A stretch of DNA of 64,000 nucleotides from Rhodococcus sp. H36-A4 (GTDB taxonomy: Bacteria; Actinomycetota; Actinomycetes; Mycobacteriales; Mycobacteriaceae). Position 1 is the stretch's first letter; every line of letters starts with the position of its first letter. This document shows, one piece after another, positions 46,172-55,615 of the stretch. The stretch covers positions 62,001 to 126,000 of the forward strand of contig NZ_JAPVLQ010000006.1 of the NCBI RefSeq assembly GCF_027158005.1, given 5' to 3'. The translations under genes and the position numbers were made by a program. Below the pieces are notes generated by a model. The model had not been told where the DNA came from and did not search any database. It was given only the letters and a program-made list of their open reading frames with translations.

Positions 46172-46639
46172 TCAGGTCACCAGGAATGCGTCGAGCACAA
46201 CAGCTTCGGCCGATCGTGAGCCGGACGTCACCACCAGCGCGCGGTTGAGGTAGGTGAACTGCGGCACGGAGGTCGCGATGTCCAGAGTCCCGCGGAAGTA
46301 GTACGTGGCCGGATCGACTTCTTCGGTCCCTCCCAGTGCCGCGATGACATCGGCCGGGCCGAACTGGAGTCCGCGGTACGACAGTGAGAGATATCCTCCC
46401 ATCGTCAGTTCGAGAGTGAGCTCGGCGCTGAATTCGGTGCAGCCATCCGATCGAGTCAATCCGAAGACGGACGAAGTGCCGGCCAGCGTGCCTTCGATGT
46501 CGGGTCCGGGCGCGGCGCCGCCGAGAATGGGGATGACGACTCGTTCTCCCGTGGGTACACCACCGATGTCGATCGGAATTCCGAGAGCCACGCCGAGTCG
46601 CAGGATCGGTTCGAGCGTCGGGATATTCGGTGCAGTCAC
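46172..46639 (-). CDS. DUF3237 family protein
   Basis: A 155-residue protein of the DUF3237 family, a small beta-barrel of unknown function. The typical features are the N-terminal PILRLGVALG strand, VVIPILGGAAPGPDIEGTL, and the YYFRGTLDIATSVPQFTYLN near the C-terminus. I chose the GTG at 46639, which has AAGGAG about ten bases upstream; another GTG lies at 46678. It is divergent from the radical SAM gene. Confidence 0.8.
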   Translation of the reverse strand: MTAPNIPTLEPILRLGVALGIPIDIGGVPTGERVVIPILGGAAPGPDIEGTLAGTSSVFGLTRSDGCTEFSAELTLELTMGGYLSLSYRGLQFGPADVIAALGGTEEVDPATYYFRGTLDIATSVPQFTYLNRALVVTSGSRSAEAVVLDAFLVT

Positions 46640-46760
46640 GGCGAGAAGTGCTCCTTCTTGTTCGGGCAGTGGGTACACGCTATCCTTCTCCGCATTTGTC
46701 GCACCCGCCTAGTGCTCCGCGAAGCGAAAGGTGCACGCCTCGTTGCGTCTTGACATGACA

Positions 46761-46776
46761 TAGAACAAATGTTCGA
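46761..46776 (+). promoter_or_regulatory. LexA (SOS) box upstream of the radical SAM gene
   Basis: TAGAACAAATGTTCGA matches TCGAAC-N4-GTTCGA at 11 of 12 defined bases. It lies eight bases before the ATG at 46785, between a TTGACA (46750-46755) and a weak -10 position, so bound LexA would cover the promoter. Confidence 0.85.
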
Positions 46777-46784
46777 CTGTGTGC

Positions 46785-47816
46785 ATGCGATGGGCGGGAC
46801 AAACACTCGACGCTGCCGATGAGGACGCCTTACCGGGTTTGGAACGTGCAGGCCTCGTGCGTAGCGTGCAAACGCCGGAGTTCGAGGGCATCACGTTCCA
46901 CGAGGTGCTGTGCAAAAGCGCATTGAACAAGATTTCCGGTGACGCCTCCTTACCTTTCACCTGGACGATCAACCCTGCGCGTGGTTGTTCGCATGCGTGC
47001 CGCTATTGCTTCGCGCGCCCCACCCACGAGTATCTCGGATTGGACTCCGGCAACGATTTCGATTCGCAGATCGTCGTCAAGACCAACATTGCTGCGGTGC
47101 TCCGCAAGGAACTTTCTCGAAGATCGTGGAAGTGTGAACCGGTTGCGCTGGGAACCAATACCGATCCCTACCAGCGCGCGGAGGGGCGCTACCGGCTGAT
47201 GCCGGGCATCATCCGAGCACTGGCGGAGTCCGGGACACCGTTCTCGATTCTGACCAAAGGCACGTTGCTGCGGCGTGATCTGCCCCTGCTGACGCTCGCG
47301 GCTCGGGAGGTGGATGTGCGCATCAGCATCAGCCTCGCTATCCACGACGCGGATCTGCAGAAACAGTTGGAACCCGGGACTCCGAGTCCGCGGGCCCGGC
47401 TGGATCTGATCCGTTCGATTCGGGAGGCAGGTTTGCCATGCGCTGTGATGGTGGCACCGGTCATCCCATTTCTGACGGACGGAGCCAAGCAGCTCGACGG
47501 ACTGCTCGAGGCGTTGGCCGAGGCAGGTGCCACGTCGGTGACCGCGTTGCCGATGCACCTACGGTCCTCGAGCAAGGATTGGTTCATGTCCTGGCTGGCC
47601 GAGCAACACCCCGCCCTTGTTCGGCGGTACCGGCAACTCTATGGGCGCGGGTCCTACGTGACCCCCGAGTACACGAGGTGGTTTCGCGAACGAATCGACC
47701 CTCTCCTCGACCGTCACGGATTTGCGCCGGGGGACACTCGATCTCTGCCGGAGAACACTCCGGTAGGGGCAGCATCGAAGATCGATGTCCCGGTCGCTGC
47801 CCTCACGTTGTTCTGA
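46785..47816 (+). CDS. Rv2578c-family radical SAM protein (spore photoproduct lyase-like)
   Basis: A 343-residue radical SAM enzyme related to spore photoproduct lyase. The cluster motif is GCSHACRYCFARPTHEY (CxxxCxxC). LGTNTDPYQRAEGRYRLM, FSILTKGTLLRRDLPLL and MVAPVIPFLTDG are conserved in the Rv2578c group. The ATG at 46785 is chosen because the protein then starts MRWAGQ like the mycobacterial orthologue; a GTG at 46779 is possible. Together with the SOS box this suggests a DNA-damage role, though its real substrate is unknown. The extreme C-terminus, ALTLF, resembles a sliding-clamp-binding motif. Confidence 0.9.
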   Translation: MRWAGQTLDAADEDALPGLERAGLVRSVQTPEFEGITFHEVLCKSALNKISGDASLPFTWTINPARGCSHACRYCFARPTHEYLGLDSGNDFDSQIVVKTNIAAVLRKELSRRSWKCEPVALGTNTDPYQRAEGRYRLMPGIIRALAESGTPFSILTKGTLLRRDLPLLTLAAREVDVRISISLAIHDADLQKQLEPGTPSPRARLDLIRSIREAGLPCAVMVAPVIPFLTDGAKQLDGLLEALAEAGATSVTALPMHLRSSSKDWFMSWLAEQHPALVRRYRQLYGRGSYVTPEYTRWFRERIDPLLDRHGFAPGDTRSLPENTPVGAASKIDVPVAALTLF

Positions 47817-47819
47817 TCG

Positions 47820-48749
47820 TCACCGGGTGAGCGCGGGAGGAGTGAGTAGATCGCGCGCCGAAAACGTATCGCAGGCCGCGACCTGGCCCGTCCGATAACC
47901 CGCGAGGAACCATTTCTGTCGTTGCTCGGACGAGCCGTGGGTCCAACCTTCCGGATTGACCCGGCCACTCGACGCCTGCTGTATCCGATCGTCGCCGACC
48001 GAGGACGCTGCGGACAAGGCGTCGCGGATATCGGTGTCGGTCAACGGAGCGAGGAAGGGAATACCGGTGTCCTGTGCAGGAATCGTCGCAGCGTGATGCG
48101 CCCAGACCCCTGCGTAGCAGTCCGCTTGCAGCTCGACTCGGACAGCACCTGATTGCGGGCCCTGTGGATCCGCTTGCGCGCGGCCGATGTCGCCGAGCTG
48201 GTTCTGGATATGGTGGCCTACCTCGTGCGCCACAACGTATTCCTGTGCCAGAGGGCCGCCGCTGGATCCGAACTGGTCGACGAGGACCTGAAAGAAACTC
48301 GAGTCGAAATAAGCCGTCGAGTCGGCAGGGCAATAGAACGGGCCGACAGCACTGGTGGCGTTGCCGCATCCCGTGCTGATCGAACCGGTGAACAGCTGTA
48401 CGGCCGGCTGCACATACGCAACCCCGGTCTGCGACTGGAGTTCGGATTCCCATACCGTGTCGAGGCTGCCGACGGTGAAGCTCACGCGGCAGTCGATATC
48501 GGCGTTGGCGTCGGCGCCCGTCTCGCAGTTCTCCACCGTTCCGCCTGCCTGCGACTGACCCGCATTGTCGGTAGAGCCGCTGAGCTGACCGAGCACAGAT
48601 CCCGGATCTCCACCGAACAGCAAGGCCAAGACCAGAATGACCAGGCCGCCTGCACCGCCGCCCAGAGCGAGCTTGCCGCCTCGTCCGCCACCGCCTCCGC
48701 CGGTCGACACCCGGCCGGGTTGCATACGAGCACCCTCGTTGAAGGTCAT
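47820..48749 (-). CDS. neutral zinc metallopeptidase (YpfJ/KPN_02809 family)
   Basis: A 309-residue membrane-anchored peptidase, equivalent to Rv2575. A Gly-rich N-terminus is followed by one membrane segment (about 30-48) and an external domain. The zinc motif is VVAHEVGHHIQNQ (HExxH) and the third ligand region is RVELQADCYAGVWAH. FYCPADSTAYFD is also conserved. Four or more Cys suggest disulfides. I chose the ATG at 48749, with GAGAGGA about eight bases upstream. It is divergent from aspS with 162 bases between. Confidence 0.88.
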   Translation of the reverse strand: MTFNEGARMQPGRVSTGGGGGGRGGKLALGGGAGGLVILVLALLFGGDPGSVLGQLSGSTDNAGQSQAGGTVENCETGADANADIDCRVSFTVGSLDTVWESELQSQTGVAYVQPAVQLFTGSISTGCGNATSAVGPFYCPADSTAYFDSSFFQVLVDQFGSSGGPLAQEYVVAHEVGHHIQNQLGDIGRAQADPQGPQSGAVRVELQADCYAGVWAHHAATIPAQDTGIPFLAPLTDTDIRDALSAASSVGDDRIQQASSGRVNPEGWTHGSSEQRQKWFLAGYRTGQVAACDTFSARDLLTPPALTR

Positions 48750-48911
48750 GGCCGAAATCCTCTCTTCGGGGGTCAATTCTGCGAGCTGTCGGTCGTGGTC
48801 GGGCACTAGCTTCGCACGCCGTCGTGGGATCGCGTTTCCGGTCGGCGTAGGTGTCTCCGTAGGATTGGTTACCGACGAACACGCTTTGTGAAATTTTGTG
48901 AAAGGAAACCC

Positions 48912-50738
48912 GTGCTGCGCACCCACCTCGCCGGCTCACTTCGACCCGAGCACGTCGACCGAACAGTCACCCTGACGGGTTGGGTTGCGCGGCGACGCGA
49001 TCACGGCGGTGTCATCTTCATCGACCTTCGTGACGCGTCCGGCGTCGCTCAGGTCGTCTTCCGTGAAGGCGACGTCGCCGGACAGGCCCACCGCCTACGG
49101 GCGGAATATGTGGTGAAGGTGACCGGCAAGGTCGAGACCCGGCCGGACGGTAACCAGAATTTCGAGATTCCGACCGGCGCGATCGAAGTCGACGCAACCG
49201 CGATCGAGGTTCTCGCCGAGAGTGCCCCGCTTCCGTTCCAGCTCGATGAGCAGCCGGGCGAGGAAGCTCGCCTGAAGTACCGGTACCTGGACTTGCGTCG
49301 CGAGGGCCCGGGAAGCGCTATCCGTCTGCGATCGCATGTCAATGCTGCAGCACGCAGTGTGCTGGCGCACCATGAGTTCGTCGAGGTCGAGACACCCACT
49401 TTGACGCGGTCCACGCCGGAAGGTGCACGGGATTTTCTCGTGCCTGCGCGGTTGCAGCCGGGTAGCTTCTATGCGCTCCCGCAGAGTCCGCAGCTGTTCA
49501 AGCAGCTGCTGATGGTCGGCGGAATCGAGCGGTACTACCAGATTGCACGTTGCTACCGAGACGAAGATTTCCGGGCCGATCGTCAGCCCGAGTTCACCCA
49601 GCTCGACGTCGAAATGAGTTTCGTCACCCAGGAAGACGTCATTCTGCTGGCCGAGGAGATCCTTGCGGCTCTGTGGAAACTGGTCGGCTACGAGATCGTC
49701 GACAAGATTCCTCGGATCACGTACGCCGATTCGATGCGCCGTTACGGGTCGGACAAGCCGGATCTTCGGTTCGAGATCGAACTCGTCGAATGCACCGACT
49801 TCTTCGCGGACACGACTTTCCGGGTATTCCAGGCACCGTACGTCGGAGCGGTAGTGATGCCGGGCGGCGCCTCGCAGCCGCGCAAGCAGCTCGACAAATG
49901 GCAGGAGTTCGCCAAGCAGCGTGGGCACAAGGGACTTGCCTACGTTCTCGTCGGCGAGGACGGAAGCCTCGGTGGACCGGTAGCGAAGAATCTCACCGAT
50001 GCCGAGCGCGACGGCCTCGCATCTCACGTCGGCGCCAAGCCCGGTGATGCAATCTTCTTCTCCGCGGGACCGGTCAAAGGCTCGCGCGGACTACTCGGTG
50101 CAGTGCGTGGCGAGATCGCGCGCAAACTCGACTTGATCGACCCGAAGGCTTGGGCGTTCGTCTGGGTCGTCGATGCGCCACTGTTCGAGCCGACGTCCGA
50201 CGCGACGGCCAGCGGTGACGTTGCCGTCGGCTCCGGGGCGTGGACGGCCGTGCACCATGCTTTCACTTCACCGAAGCCGGACTCGATGGCGACTTTCGAC
50301 GCCGATCCGGGGTCCGCGCTCGCCTACGCGTACGACATCGTCTGCAACGGCAACGAAATCGGTGGCGGCAGTATTCGTATCCACCGCAAGGACATTCAGG
50401 AACGCGTGTTCGCGGTGATGGGGATCGGCGAAGCCGAGGCACAGGAGAAGTTCGGATTCCTGCTCGACGCTTTCAGCTACGGAGCGCCACCGCACGGCGG
50501 AATCGCATTCGGTTGGGACCGGATCACTGCACTACTTGCCGGAGTCGACTCCATCCGCGAGGTCATCGCATTCCCCAAGTCCGGCGGCGGCGTCGACCCG
50601 TTGACCGACGCACCGGCGCCGATCACGCCGCTGCAGCGTAAGGAATCCGGCATAGACGCCAAGCCGGAGAAGGACGCCAAGCCCGAGAAGAAGGAATCCG
50701 CGCAGACCGAAAAGGATGAGCCTTCGGCTGCTCGATAG
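48912..50738 (+). CDS. aspS: aspartyl-tRNA synthetase (bacterial type)
   Basis: Charges tRNA-Asp; in organisms that make Asn-tRNA by GatCAB it also charges tRNA-Asn. It has 608 residues: OB anticodon domain ([21 protein letters not shown]), class II core with [20 protein letters not shown] and [18 protein letters not shown], the GAD insertion and motif 3 [10 protein letters not shown]. The C-terminal 30 residues are Lys/Glu/Pro-rich and probably disordered. The GTG at 48912 has AAAGGA six bases upstream. The frame is open a little further upstream. Confidence 0.96.
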   Translation: MLRTHLAGSLRPEHVDRTVTLTGWVARRRDHGGVIFIDLRDASGVAQVVFREGDVAGQAHRLRAEYVVKVTGKVETRPDGNQNFEIPTGAIEVDATAIEVLAESAPLPFQLDEQPGEEARLKYRYLDLRREGPGSAIRLRSHVNAAARSVLAHHEFVEVETPTLTRSTPEGARDFLVPARLQPGSFYALPQSPQLFKQLLMVGGIERYYQIARCYRDEDFRADRQPEFTQLDVEMSFVTQEDVILLAEEILAALWKLVGYEIVDKIPRITYADSMRRYGSDKPDLRFEIELVECTDFFADTTFRVFQAPYVGAVVMPGGASQPRKQLDKWQEFAKQRGHKGLAYVLVGEDGSLGGPVAKNLTDAERDGLASHVGAKPGDAIFFSAGPVKGSRGLLGAVRGEIARKLDLIDPKAWAFVWVVDAPLFEPTSDATASGDVAVGSGAWTAVHHAFTSPKPDSMATFDADPGSALAYAYDIVCNGNEIGGGSIRIHRKDIQERVFAVMGIGEAEAQEKFGFLLDAFSYGAPPHGGIAFGWDRITALLAGVDSIREVIAFPKSGGGVDPLTDAPAPITPLQRKESGIDAKPEKDAKPEKKESAQTEKDEPSAAR

Positions 50739-50751
50739 TCGACATCACAGT

Positions 50752-50791
50752 GAAAGGGCCCCGATTCTCTCGAGAGAATCGGGGCCCTTTC
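50752..50791. terminator. perfect 40-base palindrome, bidirectional terminator of aspS
   Basis: Each 20-base half is the exact reverse complement of the other, with the centre at CTCGAG and a GC-rich middle (GGGCCCC). It lies 13 bases after the aspS stop and 19 bases before the convergent membrane protein stop. T-rich ends are present in both directions. Confidence 0.9.
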
Positions 50792-50810
50792 CAGTTGTTC
50801 GACCGAAGAC

Positions 50811-51806
50811 TCAGGCGACAGGTTGTCCGCTCGTCACGATGCGGTAGGCATACGTCGAGGCAATGATGGTGATCGGAATGGTCACCAGTAGTCCTAGCCC
50901 GCATGGGATCGCGCCGAGAATGTTGATTCCGACGAGTGCGAGCGCAAGCAAGAACAACTGGCCCGCGTTCGACGAAATTGCCCTGAAACTCGACTTGATT
51001 GCAGTGATCGCATCCTCGTTGCGGTCGACCACGAACTGAAGCGTCCACCACGTCAGAAACACCACAATGATGCCCGGGATGATCAGCAGCACGAAGCCGA
51101 TCGTCGCCATGATCCCGATCAGCACGCTGGCGATGATGATCGCTGCCACATTGGCGAATTGGAAGAACGATCCGATCGTGGGCTTGGTCCCGTCGACCTC
51201 GTGCAATGCACCGCGAACCATCGCAGCCTGGATCAGGTAGGTCACGACCGCACCGACAAGCGTGCCGATGATTCCCAGAACATTGAAACTCGACGAGAAG
51301 TCCCCGGAAGTGTCGAATCCGCCAAAGATCAGATTGACCACGAACTGCAGGACTGCGGCGATGAGGACGATTCCGACCCACACACCTGCGTTGTTCTTGA
51401 ACTTGTTCCAGCCGAAGGAAATCGCGCCGCCGATGTCGAGCGTCGGGGGTAGTTCGCCACTTGATCCGGATCCGTGCGACCCGTAGTTTCCGGGCGGCGG
51501 GGGGTAGTTGCCGGGGGGCGGGGGGTAGTTGCCGGGAGGTGGGGGGTAGTTCCCGGGTGGGTAGTTGCCCGCTGGAGGTGGGTAGTTGCCGGACGGTGGC
51601 GGGTATCCACCAGGGGGTGGGTATCCACCGGGCGGGGGATAGTTACCGGGGGGTGGGTATCCACCCTGAGGTGGGTGATTGCCGGGTGGGGTGTTGCCCG
51701 GTGGCGGGTAGCCGCCCGCTCCTGGTTGCGAAGACTTCCCCAGGTCTGGTCGGTCGGGGTCTGGAGTGCTGCCGTACTGCGGGCCGGTCGGTGGGTTCTC
51801 GCTCAC
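50811..51806 (-). CDS. proline- and glycine-rich membrane protein (Rv2560-like)
   Basis: A 331-residue protein. Residues 1-110 are low complexity, built from repeats of the type PPGNYPPP and PPGGYPPP. Residues 125-330 contain about five membrane segments, starting with FGWNKFKNNAGVWVGIVLIA, similar to DUF975/glycerophosphoryl-diester-type membrane domains. M. tuberculosis Rv2560 has the same architecture and neighbourhood. Start is a GTG with AAAGGAG eight bases upstream. Function unknown. A second protein with the same kind of N-terminus follows at 51958. Confidence 0.8.
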   Translation of the reverse strand: MSENPPTGPQYGSTPDPDRPDLGKSSQPGAGGYPPPGNTPPGNHPPQGGYPPPGNYPPPGGYPPPGGYPPPSGNYPPPAGNYPPGNYPPPPGNYPPPPGNYPPPPGNYGSHGSGSSGELPPTLDIGGAISFGWNKFKNNAGVWVGIVLIAAVLQFVVNLIFGGFDTSGDFSSSFNVLGIIGTLVGAVVTYLIQAAMVRGALHEVDGTKPTIGSFFQFANVAAIIIASVLIGIMATIGFVLLIIPGIIVVFLTWWTLQFVVDRNEDAITAIKSSFRAISSNAGQLFLLALALVGINILGAIPCGLGLLVTIPITIIASTYAYRIVTSGQPVA

Positions 51807-51894
51807 GGTATTTCTCCTTTTTCAGGGACTTCAGGTCATTGTGCGCCGTTCAAGTCGGCTGAGCATCCGTATCCGTCGGTCGGTGAAAGCTGAA

Positions 51895-51929
51895 GGCGGA
51901 TCCATCGGGACTCTTCCGATGGATCCGCC
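51895..51929 (-). terminator. hairpin terminator after the RDD gene
   Basis: A perfect 14-base stem (GGCGGATCCATCGG) with a seven-base loop, 28 bases after the RDD stop and about 90 bases before the next gene on the same strand. It indicates that the two proline-rich proteins are transcribed at least partly separately. Confidence 0.75.
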
Positions 51930-51957
51930 TTGTTACACCCCTGTACTCGGGCCAGGC

Positions 51958-52596
51958 TCAGTTGACCGTGATCACCTGAGTGCCGCCGGCAAGTTCGTCG
52001 TGCTTGCCCTGCTTGATGGGGCTCGAGTTGATCGTCACAGCAATGACGATGTACGCGACGAAAACGAGCAAGCCGCCCAGAACTGGGACGATGTTCAGCA
52101 GCAGAAACGCATTTCGCTTCGCAGCTTCGGCTTGCGTGGGATTGCCGCCTGCAGCGCCGAGAGTGCGAAGACCCAGCAGTTGTTTGCCCAGCGTTTGCCC
52201 ACGGCTCGACTCGAGAAGCGTGAAGTAAGCGAATCCCAGAACCGCGGTGACGAGGCCGAGAATGAACTGCCCGACGAACCCGTCCGGCGAGATTGCATAG
52301 ACGACGAGCGCCACTACGGCCACGATGATGCCGTCGATGAAGCGAGCGGCGAACCGCGCTCCCAAGCCTCCTGGCCGGCCGCCTCCTGGCAACTGAGATC
52401 CGAGGCCGTACCCAGCATTACCCGAGGCGGGCGGCGGTGGGTAATTGCCGGGTGGCGGGTAGTTCCCCGATGGTGGGTAGTTGCTGGGCGGGGGGTAGTT
52501 GCCGGGTGGTGGATAGTTTTTGCCCGGATTCTGCGGATACTGCGGCTGATTCGGGTCTACGCCGCCGTACTGCGGATCATTGGGCGGGTTGGTCAC
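51958..52596 (-). CDS. RDD-family membrane protein with proline-rich N-terminus
   Basis: A 212-residue membrane protein. The first 60 residues are repeats such as PPPGNYPPPSNYPPSGNYPPP. The RDD domain begins at RPGGLGARFAARFIDGIIV (Arg and Asp residues of the family) and has three to four membrane segments, with LLESSRGQTLGKQLLGLRT between them. The C-terminus WVITVN-like end is KHDELAGGTQVITVN. Function unknown; some RDD proteins act in Na+/H+ exchange. AAGGGG lies about nine bases before the GTG. Confidence 0.83.
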   Translation of the reverse strand: MTNPPNDPQYGGVDPNQPQYPQNPGKNYPPPGNYPPPSNYPPSGNYPPPGNYPPPPASGNAGYGLGSQLPGGGRPGGLGARFAARFIDGIIVAVVALVVYAISPDGFVGQFILGLVTAVLGFAYFTLLESSRGQTLGKQLLGLRTLGAAGGNPTQAEAAKRNAFLLLNIVPVLGGLLVFVAYIVIAVTINSSPIKQGKHDELAGGTQVITVN

Positions 52597-52925
52597 GAAA
52601 TATCCCCTTCTTATCGTTGTTCATCCTGAACGCGCCGTCGCGTACTGACGCAATTTCAGGGTGAGCGAACCCCACCGGCTCGGATGTGTCAAGCCTGAGG
52701 TGGCGACGTGCTGTGCACGTGTCGAATCGAATCGCACTTTCCGAAGACGCAGCTACCACCCCGGGAGTTCCACCAGTGGTAATACCCTTGTTTGCGTTCT
52801 GTCCGGTTCGATGCTCGTCGTGATGAAATTGGTATCGGCGATTCCCCAGGTCAGTCCGAGCCAAGCCGATTCGACGCATCGGAGCCGCCATAGTTTGTCA
52901 TACAGACCGGGTACCTTGGTATGCG
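52597..52925. other. 329-base divergent intergenic region
   Basis: It separates the RDD gene (minus) from the phosphotransferase gene (plus). I see no coding frame with a ribosome binding site, no tRNA and no clear hairpin. TACCTT at 52912-52917 is a candidate -10 for the gene at 52926. An ATG at 52921 is followed at once by a stop after one codon. It should carry promoters for both sides. Confidence 0.6.
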
Positions 52926-54095
52926 ATGACCGCAACATTGGCAGATCCTGTCTCAGAGGTGGTAGCAGCTGCGCAGCAGTTGCTCACCCGACGTACCGGT
53001 GCACACGTCACCCTGGTCGATCCCGTCGACCTAGGAGGCAGTGGCCAGGCAATTGTTCTTCGCGTTCGAGTTTCGGGGAATCTTTTTCAGTTGCCGCGAA
53101 CCCTGGTGATCAAGCAGGTCCGAGACACCGCAACCGACACCGAACTCCACAGCGAAGCGGAGACGGTCGGCGGTAGCTCGGCCTTTCTCCGTGAGGCGGC
53201 GTCGTATCAATTCACTACGGCTCTCGCGACCGACAGTCGGCCAGGGCCGGCCCTGCTCGCCTACGACCTGGGGGCAAGGCTGCTTGTTCTCAGCGATCTT
53301 GGCGACGCCAGTTCGATCACTGCGCTTCTCAAACATTCCGACTCGGCATCGGTTACCAACTCGTTGATGGCCATGGCGCAAGCACTCGGACGTATGCATG
53401 CCGCCACCGCCGGCCGAGAGGACGACTTCGCGGCGCTGCTCAGACGTGTAGGGCTGACGCACTCGTCCGATGGTATTTCGGAGCAGATACCGGATGCGCT
53501 TGTTGCCGTGCCGAAGATGCTCGTCGAAGAACTCGGCATGACGGACACCCCGCAGCGGGTCCTGGACCGGGTGGAGCGTAGCGGGCGGTTGTTCGCGCAC
53601 GGCGCGCTTCGTGCCTTCAGCCCGTCCGACCTGTGCCCGGACAACATAATCGTCAATGGGGAGGGCGTGCGCTTCCTCGATTACGAATGGGGCGGCTTTC
53701 GAGACGCGACCCTCGACATCACCTACGCGTTGGCGTCCTCTCCAGGGTGCCTGTGCCATTTCGACCTCTCGACCGAGCGTGCACAAGCCATGGTCGACGC
53801 ATGGCGAGCCGAGGTGGTCGGAATCTGGCCGCAGCTGGCCGACGACCGGGTCCTTGCGTCGAAAATTCTCGATGCTCAGCTCATCTGGGTCTGGATGTCG
53901 ACTTACTGGTTTTTGCCCGACGACCACACCCGGATCGCCGCCGCGCGTAGGCATCACCTCTCCGTTCCACGGTCCGAGGCACTCATATCGCGTTGGCGGA
54001 TCCTCTTCGAACAGGCGCAACGTACCGGTGACCACGATGTGGCCGATTTCGCCGAGAGAGTTCTGGCGTCTCTGAGGTCGAAGTGGGACCGCTGA
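52926..54095 (+). CDS. aminoglycoside phosphotransferase/kinase-like family protein
   Basis: A 389-residue kinase-like protein. The N-lobe has LVIKQV with a candidate ATP-binding Lys. The catalytic segment reads [13 protein letters not shown] instead of the usual HxDLxxxN, so the Asp and Asn are kept but the first position is Ser. The metal-binding Asp is in [13 protein letters not shown]. The small molecule it acts on is unknown; resistance function should not be assumed. It lies before rarA, 31 bases apart, on the same strand. Confidence 0.78.
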   Translation: MTATLADPVSEVVAAAQQLLTRRTGAHVTLVDPVDLGGSGQAIVLRVRVSGNLFQLPRTLVIKQVRDTATDTELHSEAETVGGSSAFLREAASYQFTTALATDSRPGPALLAYDLGARLLVLSDLGDASSITALLKHSDSASVTNSLMAMAQALGRMHAATAGREDDFAALLRRVGLTHSSDGISEQIPDALVAVPKMLVEELGMTDTPQRVLDRVERSGRLFAHGALRAFSPSDLCPDNIIVNGEGVRFLDYEWGGFRDATLDITYALASSPGCLCHFDLSTERAQAMVDAWRAEVVGIWPQLADDRVLASKILDAQLIWVWMSTYWFLPDDHTRIAAARRHHLSVPRSEALISRWRILFEQAQRTGDHDVADFAERVLASLRSKWDR

Positions 54096-54126
54096 ACCTC
54101 GGCCGAAGTTCTGTAGCGTTCGACTG

Positions 54127-55545
54127 GTGAGTATCGGTTTCGGAGCTGGATTCGACGAGGGTGAAGAAAGCGGACTGTTCGAGACCTTGGACGCCGATGA
54201 ACCTGACCCCGGTGAGCTGGATCCGGCGAGCATCGACGCAGGCGAAGTGCCGCGTCCGAGCCGGTCCTACGCCCGACCGGACGCTCCGTTGGCTGTGCGG
54301 ATGCGCCCCAAAAATTTGGACGAGGTAGTCGGACAGGGACACCTCCTCGCACCGGGCGCCCCGTTGCGACGCCTGGTCGAAGGTTCAGGGGCATCTTCGG
54401 TCATGTTGTACGGTCCACCCGGCACCGGCAAGACCACGTTGGCTTCGCTCATCTCCGGAGCGACAGGTCGCAGGTTCGAAGCGTTGTCGGCGTTGTCTGC
54501 CGGCGTCAAAGAGGTTCGGGTAGTCATCGACCTGGCTCGCCGCCGGTTGACTGCGGGTGAGCAGACCGTCCTGTTCATCGACGAGGTTCACCGGTTTTCC
54601 AAGACGCAGCAGGATGCCCTGCTGGCCGCGGTGGAAAACCGAATCGTTCTTCTGGTGGCCGCGACTACGGAGAATCCGTCGTTCTCAGTCGTCTCACCGT
54701 TGCTGTCCCGCTCCCTCGTGCTCCAACTGCACCCGTTGAGTTCTGCAGACATCGAACTGTTGCTCACTCGCGCCGCCGACGATCCGCGGGGACTGGACGG
54801 AGCTGTCTCGATCGACGCCGATGCCATGGCTCATCTGGTTCGTTTGGCAGCAGGAGATGCACGTCGAGCATTGACCGCGCTCGAGGCGGCCGCTGGGGCA
54901 GCTACCGGACCGACACTCGACCTCGCCACCGTCGAAGCGAGTGTCGACAAGGCGGCGGTGCGGTACGACCGTGACGGAGACCAGCATTACGACGTCATCA
55001 GTGCGTTCATCAAATCGATCAGGGGATCCGATGTCGATGCCGCATTGCACTACTTGGCGCGGATGATCACAGCCGGAGAGGATCCGAGATTCATCGCACG
55101 CAGACTTGTAGTACATGCGAGCGAGGACGTCGGAATGGCGGATCCCACCGCATTGCAGACGGCGATGGCTGCTGCGACCGCGGTGCAGCTCATCGGTATG
55201 CCGGAGGCGCGATTAGCGTTGGCGCAGGCCACAATTCATCTAGCGACAGCGCCAAAGTCCGGCGCCGTCATCGCTGCGCTGGGTGCGGCGATGGCCGACG
55301 TGGCAGCAGGCAAGTCAGGTCCGGTGCCCGCCCATCTGAGGGACGGACACTACAAAGGGGCGCAAGCGCTCGGCAGTGCGGTGGGTTACAAGTATCCGCA
55401 CAGCGATTCAGGCGGTGTTCTCCGGCAGCAATACCCACCGGACGAATTGGTGGGTGTGGACTACTACGTGCCCACTGATCACGGTGTGGAGCGTGAGATC
55501 GCGACTCGTGTGGGCAAGCTACGCCGGATCGTGCGTGGCCGTTGA
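54127..55545 (+). CDS. rarA: replication-associated recombination protein A (AAA+ ATPase)
   Basis: RarA/MgsA/WRNIP1-family clamp-loader-like ATPase that acts at stalled replication forks. It has 472 residues. Walker A is [14 protein letters not shown] (96-103), Walker B is [12 protein letters not shown] and sensor 1 is [12 protein letters not shown]. The C-terminal tetramerisation domain includes [20 protein letters not shown]. An acidic N-terminal extension of about 50 residues precedes the conserved start ([17 protein letters not shown]). TAGCGT seven bases before the GTG may again give an almost leaderless mRNA. It is the Rv2559c equivalent. Confidence 0.94.
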   Translation: MSIGFGAGFDEGEESGLFETLDADEPDPGELDPASIDAGEVPRPSRSYARPDAPLAVRMRPKNLDEVVGQGHLLAPGAPLRRLVEGSGASSVMLYGPPGTGKTTLASLISGATGRRFEALSALSAGVKEVRVVIDLARRRLTAGEQTVLFIDEVHRFSKTQQDALLAAVENRIVLLVAATTENPSFSVVSPLLSRSLVLQLHPLSSADIELLLTRAADDPRGLDGAVSIDADAMAHLVRLAAGDARRALTALEAAAGAATGPTLDLATVEASVDKAAVRYDRDGDQHYDVISAFIKSIRGSDVDAALHYLARMITAGEDPRFIARRLVVHASEDVGMADPTALQTAMAAATAVQLIGMPEARLALAQATIHLATAPKSGAVIAALGAAMADVAAGKSGPVPAHLRDGHYKGAQALGSAVGYKYPHSDSGGVLRQQYPPDELVGVDYYVPTDHGVEREIATRVGKLRRIVRGR

Positions 55546-55603
55546 CATACAAGCCGTTGACGTGCAAGTGGTGGTGATGACACGGGGTGCACCGGCGGCG
55601 CGT

Positions 55604-55609
55604 TAACCT
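55604..55609 (+). promoter_or_regulatory. -10 element of alaS, predicted leaderless start
   Basis: TAACCT fits TAnnnT and ends six bases before the alaS GTG at 55616. No ribosome binding site is present in the gap. Confidence 0.55.
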
Positions 55610-55615
55610 GTACCG

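Noticed and set aside
51470..51720. repetitive GGGTAGTTGCCGG-type DNA that looks like a repeat array
   Set aside because: It is the coding repeat for the PPGNYPPP region of a membrane protein, not a CRISPR or mobile repeat.
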